Source of the DNA: Phyto melanocephala
Taxonomy: Eukaryota; Arthropoda; Insecta; Diptera; Rhinophoridae
Direction of reading: 5' to 3'
DNA: 64,000 nucleotides
NCBI GenBank assembly: GCA_941918925.1
Contig: OW799235.1
Location: 50,205,491 to 50,269,490, forward strand
Shown here: in pieces, positions 41,603 to 52,247 of the stretch
Numbering within the stretch: position 1 is the stretch's first letter
Layout of the letters: every line of letters starts with the position of its first letter
Translations under genes and position numbers: made by a program
The notes under the pieces: model-generated
Databases searched by the model: none
What the model was told of the DNA's origin: nothing
What the model saw: only the letters and a program-made list of their open reading frames with translations

Positions 41603-44369
41603 CACTGTGCACGAAATTGACACTTTTTTTCGTGACAAGCTGGGCACCTGGCGTTTTAACATAATTCGGGTACGCTGAATCTAGTGGTGCCCGCAGTTTT
41701 TTAAGATTGGCTCTGGTTTTCAAGATATACCGTTATTTCGAAAATGGAGGAGGTTGCACAACATATGTTCGAGTAACTCAAAAACGCTGTAGCCTATTGA
41801 AAAAATTTAAGAAACCGAAATTCCGCAATAAAATTTCCTTTAAGAAAAGTAAAACTTCTTTATAATATCCGCAGTCGTTTTAGAAACATAATTTTTTTTG
41901 GAAATTTTTTTTATCGAAATTTCGAAGTTTTTGTTTTTTAAAAATTCATAAAAAATTAAAAAATGCAGCTAGGCTTCTAATTTTTTGCAGACATATAAAA
42001 AGCAAAGCTGCAAACAAAACGAGCCATAAATGTTTAAGATCTGTTGGAAACTGTTGGAAAAACAAAGTTCCAAACAAAAGAAGCTATTAGTGATTAAAGT
42101 CTGTCTACAACTTTGGATTACTTCAGAAAAGATGAAATTTTTTAATTTTTTTTAAAAACCAAACTTTTCAAACATTTATTTTTGCATTATTTAAATTATT
42201 TATTTTAATGTTTTTAACGGACGTTGAGCTCGAAAAATAAAAAAGATTTTTAAACAATTTTTTTAAAAAAATTATTATAATATAAAGGTCGAATAATAAG
42301 AAAATTTAAAAAATTTTGTAAAAGTTTTTATTTAGAAATTTATTCTTCTTCATCCTGCAAATTCCAACAAATACCCCTGATAACGAATCAAGTTGTTTGC
42401 CGCTATACCAGTCTTCGAGCCTGGCTGTTACTTGCTAAAATCTCTCGCCATGTTCATCAGACTCGGCTGGTGATTGTTCATTAAATTTTTTGGCATGGTA
42501 ATGCAAAAAATGTATTTTCAATGACATTCTAACGTTTAAGTTTTTAAATGCGGTTAGCATATTTCTAATTCGCCAGTTTTCAGACCGATGATTTCCTAAT
42601 ACATTTTCTATAATTGATTTCACACAATTCCAGGCCAATAGCTCGATATCATTCAATGCAACCTCAAATTGATGGTCCTTCATAAGACAACGAATAATTC
42701 CATTAATAATTCCTGTAAAATAAAAACATTATGATATGAAATACAAATCTAATTTAATATAGTAGTTAGAGTTCATACCTCCTTTTACTTTCATGCCGCT
42801 TAGTCGTGAAAAAATTCAGAGCAATTCGGTAAAAGCAACACCATCTGCACTCAATGCTTTTATAAAATTTTTTACAATATCCACTTTGATTTAGAGTGGA
42901 GGAAGCAAAATCTTTTCCATCGGCGCAAGTGGTAATTCAATAACATTATTTCTATGCAATCTGCTTTCCTCACGTAAAGCCCAATCCCATGTAATGTACT
43001 GGTCGCCATCGAAACGCGTATTCCATAAGCACATGAAGCACATATTTTTAGTATAGCCCAATTGCATGACTCTTAAAAGAGCTACCCCTTTTAAATCTGC
43101 GCATATTTTCTACTTTAGGTCTTCATATTCAATTAACTGTATTATTTTTTTAATTGTTGCATATGTCTCTTAAGTATTTGTGCTTAGTGCTATCGGAATA
43201 CAACTGTTTAAAATTAGTGACATGAAGCAAAACTGCTTTTAAGCTACTTTTGGAAGAATTAATGAATAAGCGCCAATCTCCAGGATTATATTAATTTTGC
43301 ATTGTTAAAACCAAGCCGCGGATGTCAGTAAAACATTAATACTGCATGTCATTTCACATTAACATCTGTTTGTGGATAAAGAATATCGAAATATTGTCAT
43401 GATTTAAATTATTTATTTTAATGTTTTTAACGGACCTCGAGCTCGAAAAATAAAAAAGATTTTTAAAAAATTTTTTTAAAAAAATTATTAAAAACTTTAA
43501 CTACTTAACAAAAATAAATGTTTGAAAAGTTTGGTTATTAAAAAAATGAAAAAATTTCATCTTTTCTGAAAAAATCCAAAGTTGTAGACAGACTTTAATC
43601 ACTAATAGCTTCTTTTGTTTGGAACTTTGTTTTTTATTCGCGTAGAACCCAAGCCTTAAATTTTGCACCTGCAGCGCCTGAGATACCCCTACACGGGCCA
43701 AATGTATGCCCAGCGCAACTTTATTTTTCATTCCCATCATTTGTTTCTAAGGCCTAGGATTCACTCCTAGGGGGATAAAATGTATGACCGACCTCCAATG
43801 TTTTTTGTTCTTAACATTTTCTCAAATTATACTTTCCCTTTATCACAATCCCTAAGGGTGGTTGCGTTTAATGAAATTCTTAAGTTAATTAAAATTTGTC
43901 GACTTTTGTGAATAAAATCAAAAGTTGCCAACAGATCTTAAACATTTATGGCTCGTTTTGTTTGCAACTTTGCTTTTTATATGTCTGCAAAGAATTAGAA
44001 GCCTAGCTGCATTTTTTAATTTTTTATGAATTTTTAATAAACAAAAATTTCGAAATTTCGATAAAAAAGTTAATTTTTTTTTTCAAAAAAAAAATTATGT
44101 TTCTAAAATGACTGCGGATATTATAAAGAAGTTTTACTTTTCTTAAAGGAAATTTCGGAATTTCGGTTTTTTAAATTTTTTCAATAAGCTACAGCGTTTT
44201 TGAGTTACGCGAACATACGTTGTGCAACCTCCTCCATTTTCGAAATAACGGTATATCTCGAAAACCAGAACCAACCTAAAAAAACTGCGGGCACCACTAG
44301 ATTCAGCGTACCCGAATTATGTTAAAACACCAGGTGCCCGGCTTGTCTGTTTTTTCAACTGGCATAGTG
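41603..44369 (-). mobile_element. CACTA-like DNA transposon, copy B (inverted)
   Basis: 2767 bp with CACTGTGC at 41603 and CATAGTG at 44363-44369, flanked by TAA (41600-41602, 44370-44372). The 5'-type end is at the right and the 3'-type end at the left, so it is in reverse orientation to copy A. It carries only decayed transposase pieces and lacks the N-terminal exon and the 217-bp MITE. Together with copy A it forms a very long inverted repeat. Confidence 0.85.
42346..43330 (-). pseudogene. CACTA-like transposase remnants, copy B
   Basis: The clearest frame (42435-42683) reads MKDHQFEVALNDIELLAWNC through MSLKIHFLHYH to SDEHGERF, matching the last exon of copy A. Further right, 42780-43330 contains stop-ridden matches to the central exon (CFMCLWNTRFDGDQY, ICADLK). 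The N-terminal cysteine-rich part is missing. Confidence 0.75.
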
Positions 44370-44658
44370 TAATTGGTAAGAATCCTCCCTTTTGAATAAG
44401 ATGTTTCCTCTTTTGTTTCATAGAGGTTTGTGGTGAACAAACTTTTCTAATCGTATTTTTATATGGTTTTAATTTTTCAAAAACTGTTTTGTTTATTTTA
44501 TGATTTTTTTTAATAACATTGAAAAGTATTTCATGTATAGCTTTAATAGCAACATCATCAACATATTTTAAAATTGCATTACGTAGTTTGGGCTTCGCTT
44601 TTTTAAGAACATAAAGAATATGTTTGTTCTTCCTCAACAATTTTAGATTGGAAGTCAT
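44317..44658 (-). pseudogene. Polinton small basic protein, C-terminus replaced
   Basis: From ATG at 44658: a lysine-rich helical protein with KAKPKLRNAILKYVDD, VFEKLKPYKNTIRKV and KQKRKHLIQKGGFLP. The IQKGGFLP end with a hydrophobic tail marks a small basic protein family that I associate with insect Polintons, next to the ATPase. Here the tail is cut after GGFLP and the last 20 or so residues derive from the CACTA-like TIR, beginning at 44372. Its start overlaps the end of the ATPase gene by about 56 nt. A core-protein or packaging role is plausible but unproven. Confidence 0.6.
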
Positions 44659-45241
44659 TTTTTATATTTGCAAATATTGAATAGTGAGTATTATTGAATA
44701 TATCAGATCTGAATCTTAATGCGTTGTGTATTTGTTGTGTAAGATCAATTAATAAATAACCATGAGCATGTTGAGTGCATTTATTATATACATCAACCAA
44801 AGCTTTTGAATTTTCGGGATATACTTGACGAGCCACATGTTGAAATTGTAACTTATCCCTTGGATTCTTAAAGATTACTATGTATTTAGAGTTTAAAGAA
44901 TAAACGCCTTTATGGAAAATGTTTTGTGTTACTAAAATTACAGCTAAATTTCTATGATGTGACCCCTTAGTGAAGAGTTCACAAACTTTTTTATTTGACG
45001 ATTCAAGCATTAAATCATCCAATATTATTAAAGTTGATTCTTTATCATTAGTACTAAAAGTGTCTGGAATTCCTTCAATAAACTGAACATTTTTTATTAA
45101 TGGTAGTGATTTTTTTTCATAAAAACACCATACAATTCAATCAATGCTTTTAGATATTAAGTGTTGATTTTCAATCAAATTTTTAATAAATGTAGATTTC
45201 CCACAACCTGAGGGACCACACACCATCATTGTAAATGGATA
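44603..45241 (-). pseudogene. Polinton packaging ATPase (FtsK/HerA type)
   Basis: On the minus strand a Walker A loop, GPSGCGKST, lies at about 45216-45190. Then an in-frame TGA (about 45137), a Walker B-like LIILDDLML (about 45020), SHHRNLAVILVTQNIFHKG (sensor region) and a C-terminal FANIKNDFQSKI. This A32/FtsK-type ATPase would pump DNA into capsids. The gypsy element is inserted at 45241, immediately upstream of the Walker A region, so the first codons lie beyond 49838. The TGA and the insertion both inactivate it. Confidence 0.85.
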
Positions 45242-45245
45242 TATG

Positions 45246-45482
45246 TGTAGAGGATGTTATCCGATGATGAAGCAAAGAGATCAAATTAAACGAATATAGT
45301 TAATTCTTAAATTAATTTAAAACTGTTTATTTAATGAAAGTAATTGAATATCAAAAAAAAGACTTAAGCGTCTGTACGATAAAAAGAAGAATGTTCTACA
45401 AGAATCTTGACAATCATTGGCGTTGTCAAAATGTAAAAAATAATGTTGTTGCCAGATCGTATGTGGGGGAACGTACGCCACA
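45246..45482 (-). repeat. gypsy 3' LTR
   Basis: 237 bp, TGTAGAGG...GCCACA on the plus strand. The purine tract GGAAGGGGGAGTAA of the minus strand lies against it and contains the pol stop codon. Confidence 0.93.
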
Positions 45483-48400
45483 TTACTCCCCCTTCCGGTT
45501 GAGGCAAAATCGTACCCTACGACCATAACGCGAAGTGATGGTCCTTGGTTCGCCGTTAGGATCGAGGAGAATGTTAGCAGGTTCTCTTAGAGGCAGCTCG
45601 TTGGCTGTTGATTCTTTGGATGTTGTTTCCTTGACTGATGGTTCAATGACTGTTGATTCATGAGTTGGTGGTTCGATGTGTGTCGGTTGTCTATTACAAT
45701 TGTGATTATCATTTGCAGAGTTTCCTGGATTCACAATAAATGCTGCCTTCAAACGGTCCAAACTAATGTTCATTTTCTTTCCTTTAACATTTACAGTAAA
45801 ATATTTTGAATGACGTTTTAAAACGGGAAATGGTCCCTCATACGGAGTTTGCAGTGGTTTGCAGACCATTGAATTACGTATAAATACTTGTGGAGATGTA
45901 TGTAAATCTTTTTCAATAAACGGTTTATCCCTAGCGTGGAAAGAAGTTTTGGTGGGTCGGAGATCGTTCATAAAGTTTCTGAGTTTGTTGACGAATTCAT
46001 TTTGAGAGGTTTCGTTTCTGTCACCTTCTGTCAAAAACTCACCTGGGAGACGTAAACTAGATCCATAGACTAGTTGAGATGGCGTTGCATCGATGTCCTC
46101 CTTATACGTAACTCGAAATCCCAAAAGAATTAATGGTAAAATTTCTACCCAATTTTCTGATTCATAACATTTAATAGCAGCTTTCAAGGGTCGGTGAAAT
46201 CTTTCGATGATACCGTTTGCTACTGGATGATAAGCTGTCGTTCTCAGATGTTGTATGCCAAGGATTCTAGTCAATTCTTTAAAAAAATTACACTCAAATT
46301 GACGTCCTTGATCCGTAGTAACTCGTAATGGTATGCCGAACCTCGATATCCATGTTGAATAAAAAGCGAAAGCGACATTTTTAGCTGTAATGTCCTCTAA
46401 CGGGCATACCTCCGTCCAGCGGGAGAAACGATCGATCATTGTTAAGCAATATCGGAATCCTTTAGATGGCGGTAATGGCCCAACAATGTCGATGTTGATG
46501 TGGTCAAAACGATCGGAAGTAGTAAAATATTCGCAGAGTGGTGCTTTGTTGTGGCGATGAATTTTTTCCTTTTGGCAGGCGATACAAGCCCTTGCCCAAA
46601 GGTGGCAATCCCTTTTTACACTAGGCCAGACGAATTTTTCAGTAACCAACTTTGTGGTTTTTCTTGCATTAGAGTGGCATAAATTATGGATTAAATCAAA
46701 TGCCGTTTTACGAAATTCCTTAGTTAGGAATGGTCGCACTACTCCGGTTGAAATATCGCAATATATGGAAAAGTTTGTGTTAGGTAATACGAACGATTTA
46801 AGTTGCAAGTTTGAATTAGAGTTAAGAAATGATTTGATTTCCTCATCGTCGTTCTGATGGCGTGACAATTCTGCAAAATCAATTCTGTTGTCTACATTAA
46901 TTGCTTCAAGGCGGGACAAAGTGTCCGCAACTACGGTTTCTTTGCCAGGTATGTGCCTTATGTCCGTAGTAAATTGGCTCAAAAAATCTAGGTGACGAAT
47001 TTGCCTAGGGTTTGCTTTGTCGAGTTTCTGTTTAAATGCGAATTGATGCGGTTTGTGATCCGTATATATACAAAATTCACGACCTTCCAGCATGTGCTGA
47101 AAATGTCTGACTGCTTTGTATGCACTCAATAGCTCCCTATCGTAGGTGCTGTATTTTCGTTGAGCTTCGTTTAGTCGCTCTGAATAAAAACCAAGTGGCT
47201 GAAAGTTGTCGTTTACCACTTGCTGTAAAACGGCACCTATGGCCATGTCTGAGGCGTCTACCATTAGAGCGAGTTGAGTGTTGTGTTTAGGAAAAGCAAG
47301 ACATGTTGCGTCACGGAGCTGTGTCTTGCATTGCTCAAAAGCAAGTTTTCCCTCTTCGGTCCACTTTATAACTGATTTGTCGTTTTTTTTATTGCCACGT
47401 ATATATTCAAATAAAGTTGCCTGCTGGGTAGCGGCTTTTGGCAGAAATCTTCTAAAGAAGTTAAGCATACCCATAAAACGTTTAAGGTCACAAACTCGTT
47501 CCGGCAATTTGTACTGAGTTATAACATCTACTCTTTCCGTTGGAGGACAGATGCCATTTACGTTAACTGTAAAGCCAAGAAATTTCACTTCGGACTTACC
47601 AAAATTACATTTAGATGGGTTTATAACGATGCCAAAATTTTGTAGTTTTCCAAAGACCAACTTTACGTGTTGTTGATGTTGCTCTAAGTCTTTTGAGGCG
47701 ATCAAAATGTCGTCTAAATAAGCATAGGCGAAATCCAAATCACGAAGGATGTGGTCCATTAGGCGTTGGAAAGTTTGTCCTGCATTTCTCAACCCGAATG
47801 TCATATGAGTAAACTCATACATGCCGAATGGCGTTGTTATGGCTGTCTTTGGAACGTCGGATGGCGCCACAAGGATTTGGTGGTATGCTCTTCGCAAATC
47901 AATTGTTGAAAAAATTTTGCTATCCTCTAACCAATGAGTAAAGTCGTGTATGTGTGGGATCGGGTATCGATCCGGTTCGGTAATGGCGTTCAGTTTTCTG
48001 TAGTCCCCGCAAGGCCTCCACTCACCGTTTTTCTTCTTTACCATGTGAAGTGGGCTTGCCCAAGGACTAGATGAAGGACGGCAGATACCAGCGTCGAGTA
48101 ACGATTGGATTTCAGCTTTAGCGGCTTTATGCATATTAGGTGCTAGGCGACGGGGCTTAGCGAAAACAGGTTGTCCACTTGTGATTATATGGTGAGTAAC
48201 ATCGTGGATGGTGTTGTTGATTGAATGCTGTGATTGTGTAATTCCAGGGAATTGTTTGAGAAGTACTTGAAATGTGTCGTTGACGTCGATGGTAGATAAA
48301 CCTAGAATCGGTGATTCGATGGTCGCAATACTGCAATTGCTAGCCATATTAGTGTTACCATCAAACAGTTTACGCTGCCGCATACTTATTATCAAATTAT

Positions 48401-48620
48401 GATGACCCAAGAAGTCTGCGCCTAGAATAGGTTGAGAAACTTCTGCAATTACAAAATTCCATGCAAAAGGTCGACGTAAGCCTAAATTAAGTGTTAAGCT
48501 TTTTTCACCATATGTCTTAATCGGCGATTTATTCGCAGCAAATAAAAAAATTTTGTTGTCCGGAGACTTTAGTTGATGTCGGTTAGGAGGGATAACGCTG
48601 ACTTCCGCTCCGGTATCCAC
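45483..48620 (-). CDS. gypsy Pol: protease, RT, RNase H, integrase
   Basis: At least 1045 codons, open from about 48717 just after the gag stop, in the -1 frame to gag. No ATG is near the opening, so it is probably made by frameshifting or reinitiation at the gag stop. Order: aspartic protease ([13 protein letters not shown]), RT ([15 protein letters not shown], catalytic YLDDILIAS), RNase H ([23 protein letters not shown]), integrase zinc finger (HNLCH...CIACQ), DDE core ([29 protein letters not shown]) and a basic C-terminal domain. RT before integrase is the gypsy order. The stop codon lies within the polypurine tract at the LTR edge. No defect is seen. Confidence 0.93.
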   Translation of the reverse strand: MDTGAEVSVIPPNRHQLKSPDNKIFLFAANKSPIKTYGEKSLTLNLGLRRPFAWNFVIAEVSQPILGADFLGHHNLIISMRQRKLFDGNTNMASNCSIATIESPILGLSTIDVNDTFQVLLKQFPGITQSQHSINNTIHDVTHHIITSGQPVFAKPRRLAPNMHKAAKAEIQSLLDAGICRPSSSPWASPLHMVKKKNGEWRPCGDYRKLNAITEPDRYPIPHIHDFTHWLEDSKIFSTIDLRRAYHQILVAPSDVPKTAITTPFGMYEFTHMTFGLRNAGQTFQRLMDHILRDLDFAYAYLDDILIASKDLEQHQQHVKLVFGKLQNFGIVINPSKCNFGKSEVKFLGFTVNVNGICPPTERVDVITQYKLPERVCDLKRFMGMLNFFRRFLPKAATQQATLFEYIRGNKKNDKSVIKWTEEGKLAFEQCKTQLRDATCLAFPKHNTQLALMVDASDMAIGAVLQQVVNDNFQPLGFYSERLNEAQRKYSTYDRELLSAYKAVRHFQHMLEGREFCIYTDHKPHQFAFKQKLDKANPRQIRHLDFLSQFTTDIRHIPGKETVVADTLSRLEAINVDNRIDFAELSRHQNDDEEIKSFLNSNSNLQLKSFVLPNTNFSIYCDISTGVVRPFLTKEFRKTAFDLIHNLCHSNARKTTKLVTEKFVWPSVKRDCHLWARACIACQKEKIHRHNKAPLCEYFTTSDRFDHINIDIVGPLPPSKGFRYCLTMIDRFSRWTEVCPLEDITAKNVAFAFYSTWISRFGIPLRVTTDQGRQFECNFFKELTRILGIQHLRTTAYHPVANGIIERFHRPLKAAIKCYESENWVEILPLILLGFRVTYKEDIDATPSQLVYGSSLRLPGEFLTEGDRNETSQNEFVNKLRNFMNDLRPTKTSFHARDKPFIEKDLHTSPQVFIRNSMVCKPLQTPYEGPFPVLKRHSKYFTVNVKGKKMNISLDRLKAAFIVNPGNSANDNHNCNRQPTHIEPPTHESTVIEPSVKETTSKESTANELPLREPANILLDPNGEPRTITSRYGRRVRFCLNRKGE

Positions 48621-48712
48621 GAGAAATTTTAAATTTGAATTTTTATCAAAAATTATAAGACGGCGGTGTAGAACTTTTTGTCTGTCATTTACCGTCGATA
48701 GTGACAGACTGC

Positions 48713-49564
48713 TCAGTTAAAATTTTCGCTGCATGTCTCTTTGCATTTTTTAGCCTTAGAGCCGAATTTTCTGTGGTACCAACATTTTCCATTGGATTGA
48801 GCTTCTTCACGAGTATTACTACGATTACGATTGCCGGAATTGGATCTGTTACTACTACGCGAGCGTTGAAATTGTGTCTTCAAACTAGCGACTTCTTTTG
48901 TTAATTGCTGTAGTTGTTGTTGTAAAGTTGTGTTGTTTGTTGTTGGAGTTTTTGCCAGTGAAAGTTCCTGAACTGATGAATTGTCGTTGACTTCTGATAT
49001 TTTATCGGCCATTACAGCGATATTGTCAAGAGTCTCACGACTTATCGAAATTATGGTACGCATGTGGTTTGGTAAACGCGTCATCCACATAGATTTCAAA
49101 AAAGCGTCATCGACCTGGTTACCGGCCAAATTTTTCATTTCCCGAAGAAGTTGCGATGGTCGCATATCCCCAAGTTCTATGTCCTGCAAAAGTTTTTTTA
49201 ACCGTTTCTGTTCAGAGTCGGCGAATTCTTCCAGCAAACTTTTTTTAAGGGTTGCATACTGATTTTCCTTTGGCATGTTCAATATGATGTCACTCACCTG
49301 GGACAGAATTGAACCATCGATAGCTGCTACCACGGTGTGGTACTTAGTCAGCTCGGCCGTTATCCCGGCTGTGGCAAATTGCGACTCAATTTGAGCGAAC
49401 CAAAGTTCTGGGCGAGCATGCCAAAATGGGGGAATCTTCACGGAGATGCGTGCCAATTCTTCGGTGTGTTGACCTGAGGCTGTTGGTAGATTCCGTAATG
49501 GTGGTGGTGGTAAATTATGTGAGGCACCAGGGAGAACGTCTGCATTCTTGCCATCGTTGTCCAT
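48713..49564 (-). CDS. gypsy Gag
   Basis: 283 codons from ATG at 49564. A retrotransposon capsid region opens with [19 protein letters not shown] and continues with [19 protein letters not shown] glutamine-rich helical segment, a serine/arginine/asparagine-rich basic linker ([17 protein letters not shown]) and a C-terminal zinc motif ([14 protein letters not shown]) follow. This is the structural protein of the particle. It ends with TGA at 48713; pol opens in the -1 frame within a few bases. Confidence 0.9.
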   Translation of the reverse strand: MDNDGKNADVLPGASHNLPPPPLRNLPTASGQHTEELARISVKIPPFWHARPELWFAQIESQFATAGITAELTKYHTVVAAIDGSILSQVSDIILNMPKENQYATLKKSLLEEFADSEQKRLKKLLQDIELGDMRPSQLLREMKNLAGNQVDDAFLKSMWMTRLPNHMRTIISISRETLDNIAVMADKISEVNDNSSVQELSLAKTPTTNNTTLQQQLQQLTKEVASLKTQFQRSRSSNRSNSGNRNRSNTREEAQSNGKCWYHRKFGSKAKKCKETCSENFN

Positions 49565-49581
49565 TGCGCTGTGTTACTTTT

Positions 49582-49594
49582 GTCGGGGTCACCA
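49582..49594 (-). promoter_or_regulatory. gypsy primer-binding site (tRNA-Trp)
   Basis: TGGTGACCCCGAC on the minus strand, two bases inside the 5' LTR. It complements the GTCGGGGTCA-CCA end of tRNA-Trp. Confidence 0.8.
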
Positions 49595-49596
49595 AA

Positions 49597-49833
49597 TGTA
49601 GAGGATGTTTTCCGATGATGAAGCAAAGAGATCAAATTAAACGAATATAGTTAATTCTTAAATTAATTTAAAACTGTTTATTTAATGAAAGTAATTGAAT
49701 ATCAAAAAATAGACTTAAGCGTCTGTACGATAAAAAGAAGAATGTTCTACAAGAATCTTGACAATCATTGGCGTTGTCAAAATGTAAAAAATAATGTTGT
49801 TGCCAGATCGTATGTGGGGGAACGTACGCCACA
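49597..49833 (-). repeat. gypsy 5' LTR
   Basis: 237 bp. It differs from 45246-45482 at two sites: an A/T in GATGTTxTCCG and an A/T in the A-run before GACTTAAG. Confidence 0.93.
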
Positions 49834-49837
49834 TATG

Positions 49838-49914
49838 TATAAACTGTTGAAACATGTTTACACATTCATACACAACACGTAAATGAATCGAAGCTTTACA
49901 TTCCTTCCATAAAT
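49838..49914. promoter_or_regulatory. Divergent intergenic segment, ATPase / integrase
   Basis: Only 77 bp remain between the integrase start and the gypsy insertion. Since the ATPase reads left and the integrase right, this segment with its missing partner probably served as a bidirectional promoter. No core promoter box is convincing. Confidence 0.35.
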
Positions 49915-50841
49915 ATGAGTAAACAAACTCTTGTTAATGAACTTCATCGTCAAGCAAGAAAAAACTTTAAACGTCGACGATTTATTCAGAAGGGTATTCT
50001 ACATACATGGCAAATAGATTTAGTGGAGATGATTCCATATTCAAAATTTAATAAAGGTTTCAAGTATATGCTTACTGTAATAGATGTATTCTCAAAGTAT
50101 GCGTATGCTGTACCACTGAAATCTAAAAAAGGAACAGAGATTTCAAAAACATTTAAAAATATTATAAAGTTGAACGAACAAAAATCTCCCAAAAATCTTC
50201 ATTCTGATCAAGGAAAAGAATTTTATAATAAAGACTTTAAAAGTCTAATGAAAAAACTTAATATTGATCATTATCACACTTTTTCAAATATGAAGGCATC
50301 TGTAGTTGAGCGTTTTAACAGAACTTTAAAAACTAAAATGTGGAAACAATTCAGTATGCAAGGAAATTATAAGTGGATAAATATATTAGATAAATTATTG
50401 CAAGAGTATAATTCGTCTTATCACCGTACTATTAAAATGAGACCCAACTCTGTTAACAAGAAAAATGAAAAAAAGCTTCTTAGAACTATATACAATAACT
50501 TAAAAATATTTAAAAGAGGAAAATATAAGACAAATGATTTTGTTCGCATAAGCAAATATAAAAATGTTTTTAAGAAAGGATATACACCAAATTGGTCTTC
50601 AGAAGTTTTTCAAATAAATAAAAGTTTTGTAACAAATCCAATAACATATCAAATTAAAGATCTTAAGGGAAATATAATAAAAGGTGGATTTTATGAAGAA
50701 GAATTATTAAAAACTAAAGTTCCCAACGTTTATTTAGTAGAAAAAGTGTTGAAACGTTGTGGAAAAAAGCTGTTTGTAAAATGGCTAGGTTTCGGAAAGG
50801 AACATAATTCATGGATTCATCAAACCGACATAGGCGAATAA
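49915..50841 (+). CDS. Polinton integrase (retroviral-type, with chromodomain)
   Basis: 308 intact codons from ATG at 49915. DDE core: first D in QIDLVEM (about residue 38), second D in LHSDQGKEF (about 99), E in ASVVERFNRTLK (about 137). A basic region follows. The C-terminal 40 residues (VYLVEKVLKRCGKKLFVKWL to NSWIHQ) are a chromodomain, common to Polinton integrases and thought to guide chromatin targeting. The retroviral HHCC finger is not evident. It is the only large Polinton gene in this copy with no visible defect, and it would catalyse insertion with 6-bp duplication. Confidence 0.93.
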   Translation: MSKQTLVNELHRQARKNFKRRRFIQKGILHTWQIDLVEMIPYSKFNKGFKYMLTVIDVFSKYAYAVPLKSKKGTEISKTFKNIIKLNEQKSPKNLHSDQGKEFYNKDFKSLMKKLNIDHYHTFSNMKASVVERFNRTLKTKMWKQFSMQGNYKWINILDKLLQEYNSSYHRTIKMRPNSVNKKNEKKLLRTIYNNLKIFKRGKYKTNDFVRISKYKNVFKKGYTPNWSSEVFQINKSFVTNPITYQIKDLKGNIIKGGFYEEELLKTKVPNVYLVEKVLKRCGKKLFVKWLGFGKEHNSWIHQTDIGE

Positions 50842-50901
50842 CCCAATTTTAATCATATATGTATAGCAAACAACGACTAACTTCAATTATTTCTTTTGAA
50901 G

Positions 50902-51769
50902 ATGGCTTCAAGTATGGAAGAAAGTGATCTTTATGTTACTTTATTAAGTAATGATTCAACAGATATTTATAAAAACTCTTCAAGTACTTTTACAAATTTG
51001 CTAAAGCAATCTTTATAACTAAACGATAAATGGGTAGTTGGATTATCAGATAAATATTTCTTTTTCATTAATGAATAAAACAAAAAAAGAAGATAATGAA
51101 AATGTTATAAAACGTAAAAAACGAAATGTGTTAAACCAACCTTTAGATTATGAAATATTAAAAACACCAAAGCCGAATGTTAATATTAATCATGAAAGTA
51201 TTAAATTGAAATTTAAAGAACTTATGAATAAAACAAACGAGCAAACAAAAACAAATTAGATTAATATTCTAAAAACTATAACACCATTCGAAGAAAAGAA
51301 AGGTGACAATAAGAGAAATTCAAATATAAAAAGAAACGAAAATAAAGGTAGCTCAAATATTGAACAAAATGCTCAAACTATTGATCAAGAGTTTGAAGCT
51401 AATAGAAAAGATTCTATTTTATCATCAAAAAAATATATTTTGGATAAATCTTTAAATAATTTGCGTACCAATATAAACAACTTTATTAATAAAAATGAAT
51501 CCACTGGAATAGATGAAATCGTATTTATTTACACTGATATAATTAAACCTCGATATGTAGAAAGTAAAAAAACGAAATGTTTAAAAATATTTTCAATATC
51601 GACATTAAAAAATTATATTCATTTTAGCCGTATTGAATACTTTCCTATCGAAACTTTTAATATTAATGATATTTCAATAATGATTCGAAATGATGAAGGG
51701 AAAGTAATGGACTTGTTAGAATATATTCCAGTTTATTGCACTTTACACTTTAAAAAGAAACGTATATAA
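50902..51769 (+). pseudogene. Polinton minor capsid (penton-like) protein
   Basis: ATG at 50902 with SDLYVTLLSNDSTD and STFTNLLKQSL, the typical opening of the Polinton single jelly-roll minor capsid. A TAA follows at about 51016, then a frameshift near 51045, and another stop at 51257. The lysine/asparagine-rich middle is poorly conserved. The end (51440-51769) has EIVFIYTDIIKPRYV, FSRIEYFPIETF and a final TLHFKKKRI, matching the conserved C-terminal half. It would form capsid vertices; this copy is dead. Confidence 0.8.
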
Positions 51770-51809
51770 TGATTATGTAATAGAAAGATAAATCATTTTT
51801 ATTACAACC

Positions 51810-52247
51810 ATGGATGTGATGTATACAAATTACTATAATAATCAGCCTGGAAATAACTTACAAAATATTGGTGAAATATATCATACACCGAGAATTATAC
51901 AGTATGGACGTGGTATTGGATCATTTTTTTCAGCATTATCCTCCCATCTAAAACCTTTATTGAAAACAGGTTTGCATATTTTAAAACATAAATCATTAGA
52001 TATTGGAAAAGAAATGTTAGAGGAAATTGGAACAAAACCAGTAAAACAAATTTTATTAAATCAAGGAAGAAAAGTCATGAATGACATTACAGAGGCTGCT
52101 ATCGACAAGATTAAAACAATGCAAAGAGGCAAAGGGAAGCGTATAAAACTAAAACGTTTAAAACAGAGACCGCAGAATAAATTAAAACGTTGCAGAGGAA
52201 AGAACTTTAAAGATATTTTTGGAAATTTGAAATGTCTGGATTTATAG
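51810..52247 (+). CDS. Polinton pX/pVI-like small virion protein
   Basis: An intact 145-codon ORF between the minor and major capsid genes. It has an asparagine/tyrosine-rich start, a central YGRGIGSFFSALSSHLKPLL segment with alternating hydrophobic and glycine residues, then an amphipathic helix and a very basic tail (GKGKRIKLKRLKQRPQNK). Adenovirus pX/pVI-like proteins of Polintons have this design and lie next to the major capsid gene. The GRGIGS...LKPLL opening is what I rely on. Its end overlaps the major capsid start by 16 nt. Confidence 0.75.
   Translation: MDVMYTNYYNNQPGNNLQNIGEIYHTPRIIQYGRGIGSFFSALSSHLKPLLKTGLHILKHKSLDIGKEMLEEIGTKPVKQILLNQGRKVMNDITEAAIDKIKTMQRGKGKRIKLKRLKQRPQNKLKRCRGKNFKDIFGNLKCLDL

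Larger units (their letters stand above)
45246..49833 (-). mobile_element. Full-length gypsy-type (CsRn1-like) LTR retrotransposon
   Basis: 4588 bp, two 237-bp LTRs differing at only two positions, 4-bp target duplication TATG (45242-45245 and 49834-49837), gag and pol open, no env. The primer site matches tRNA-Trp, which together with the CWYH-type Gag zinc motif suggests the CsRn1/Kabuki branch of gypsy. It is young and interrupts the Polinton packaging ATPase. Confidence 0.94.
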
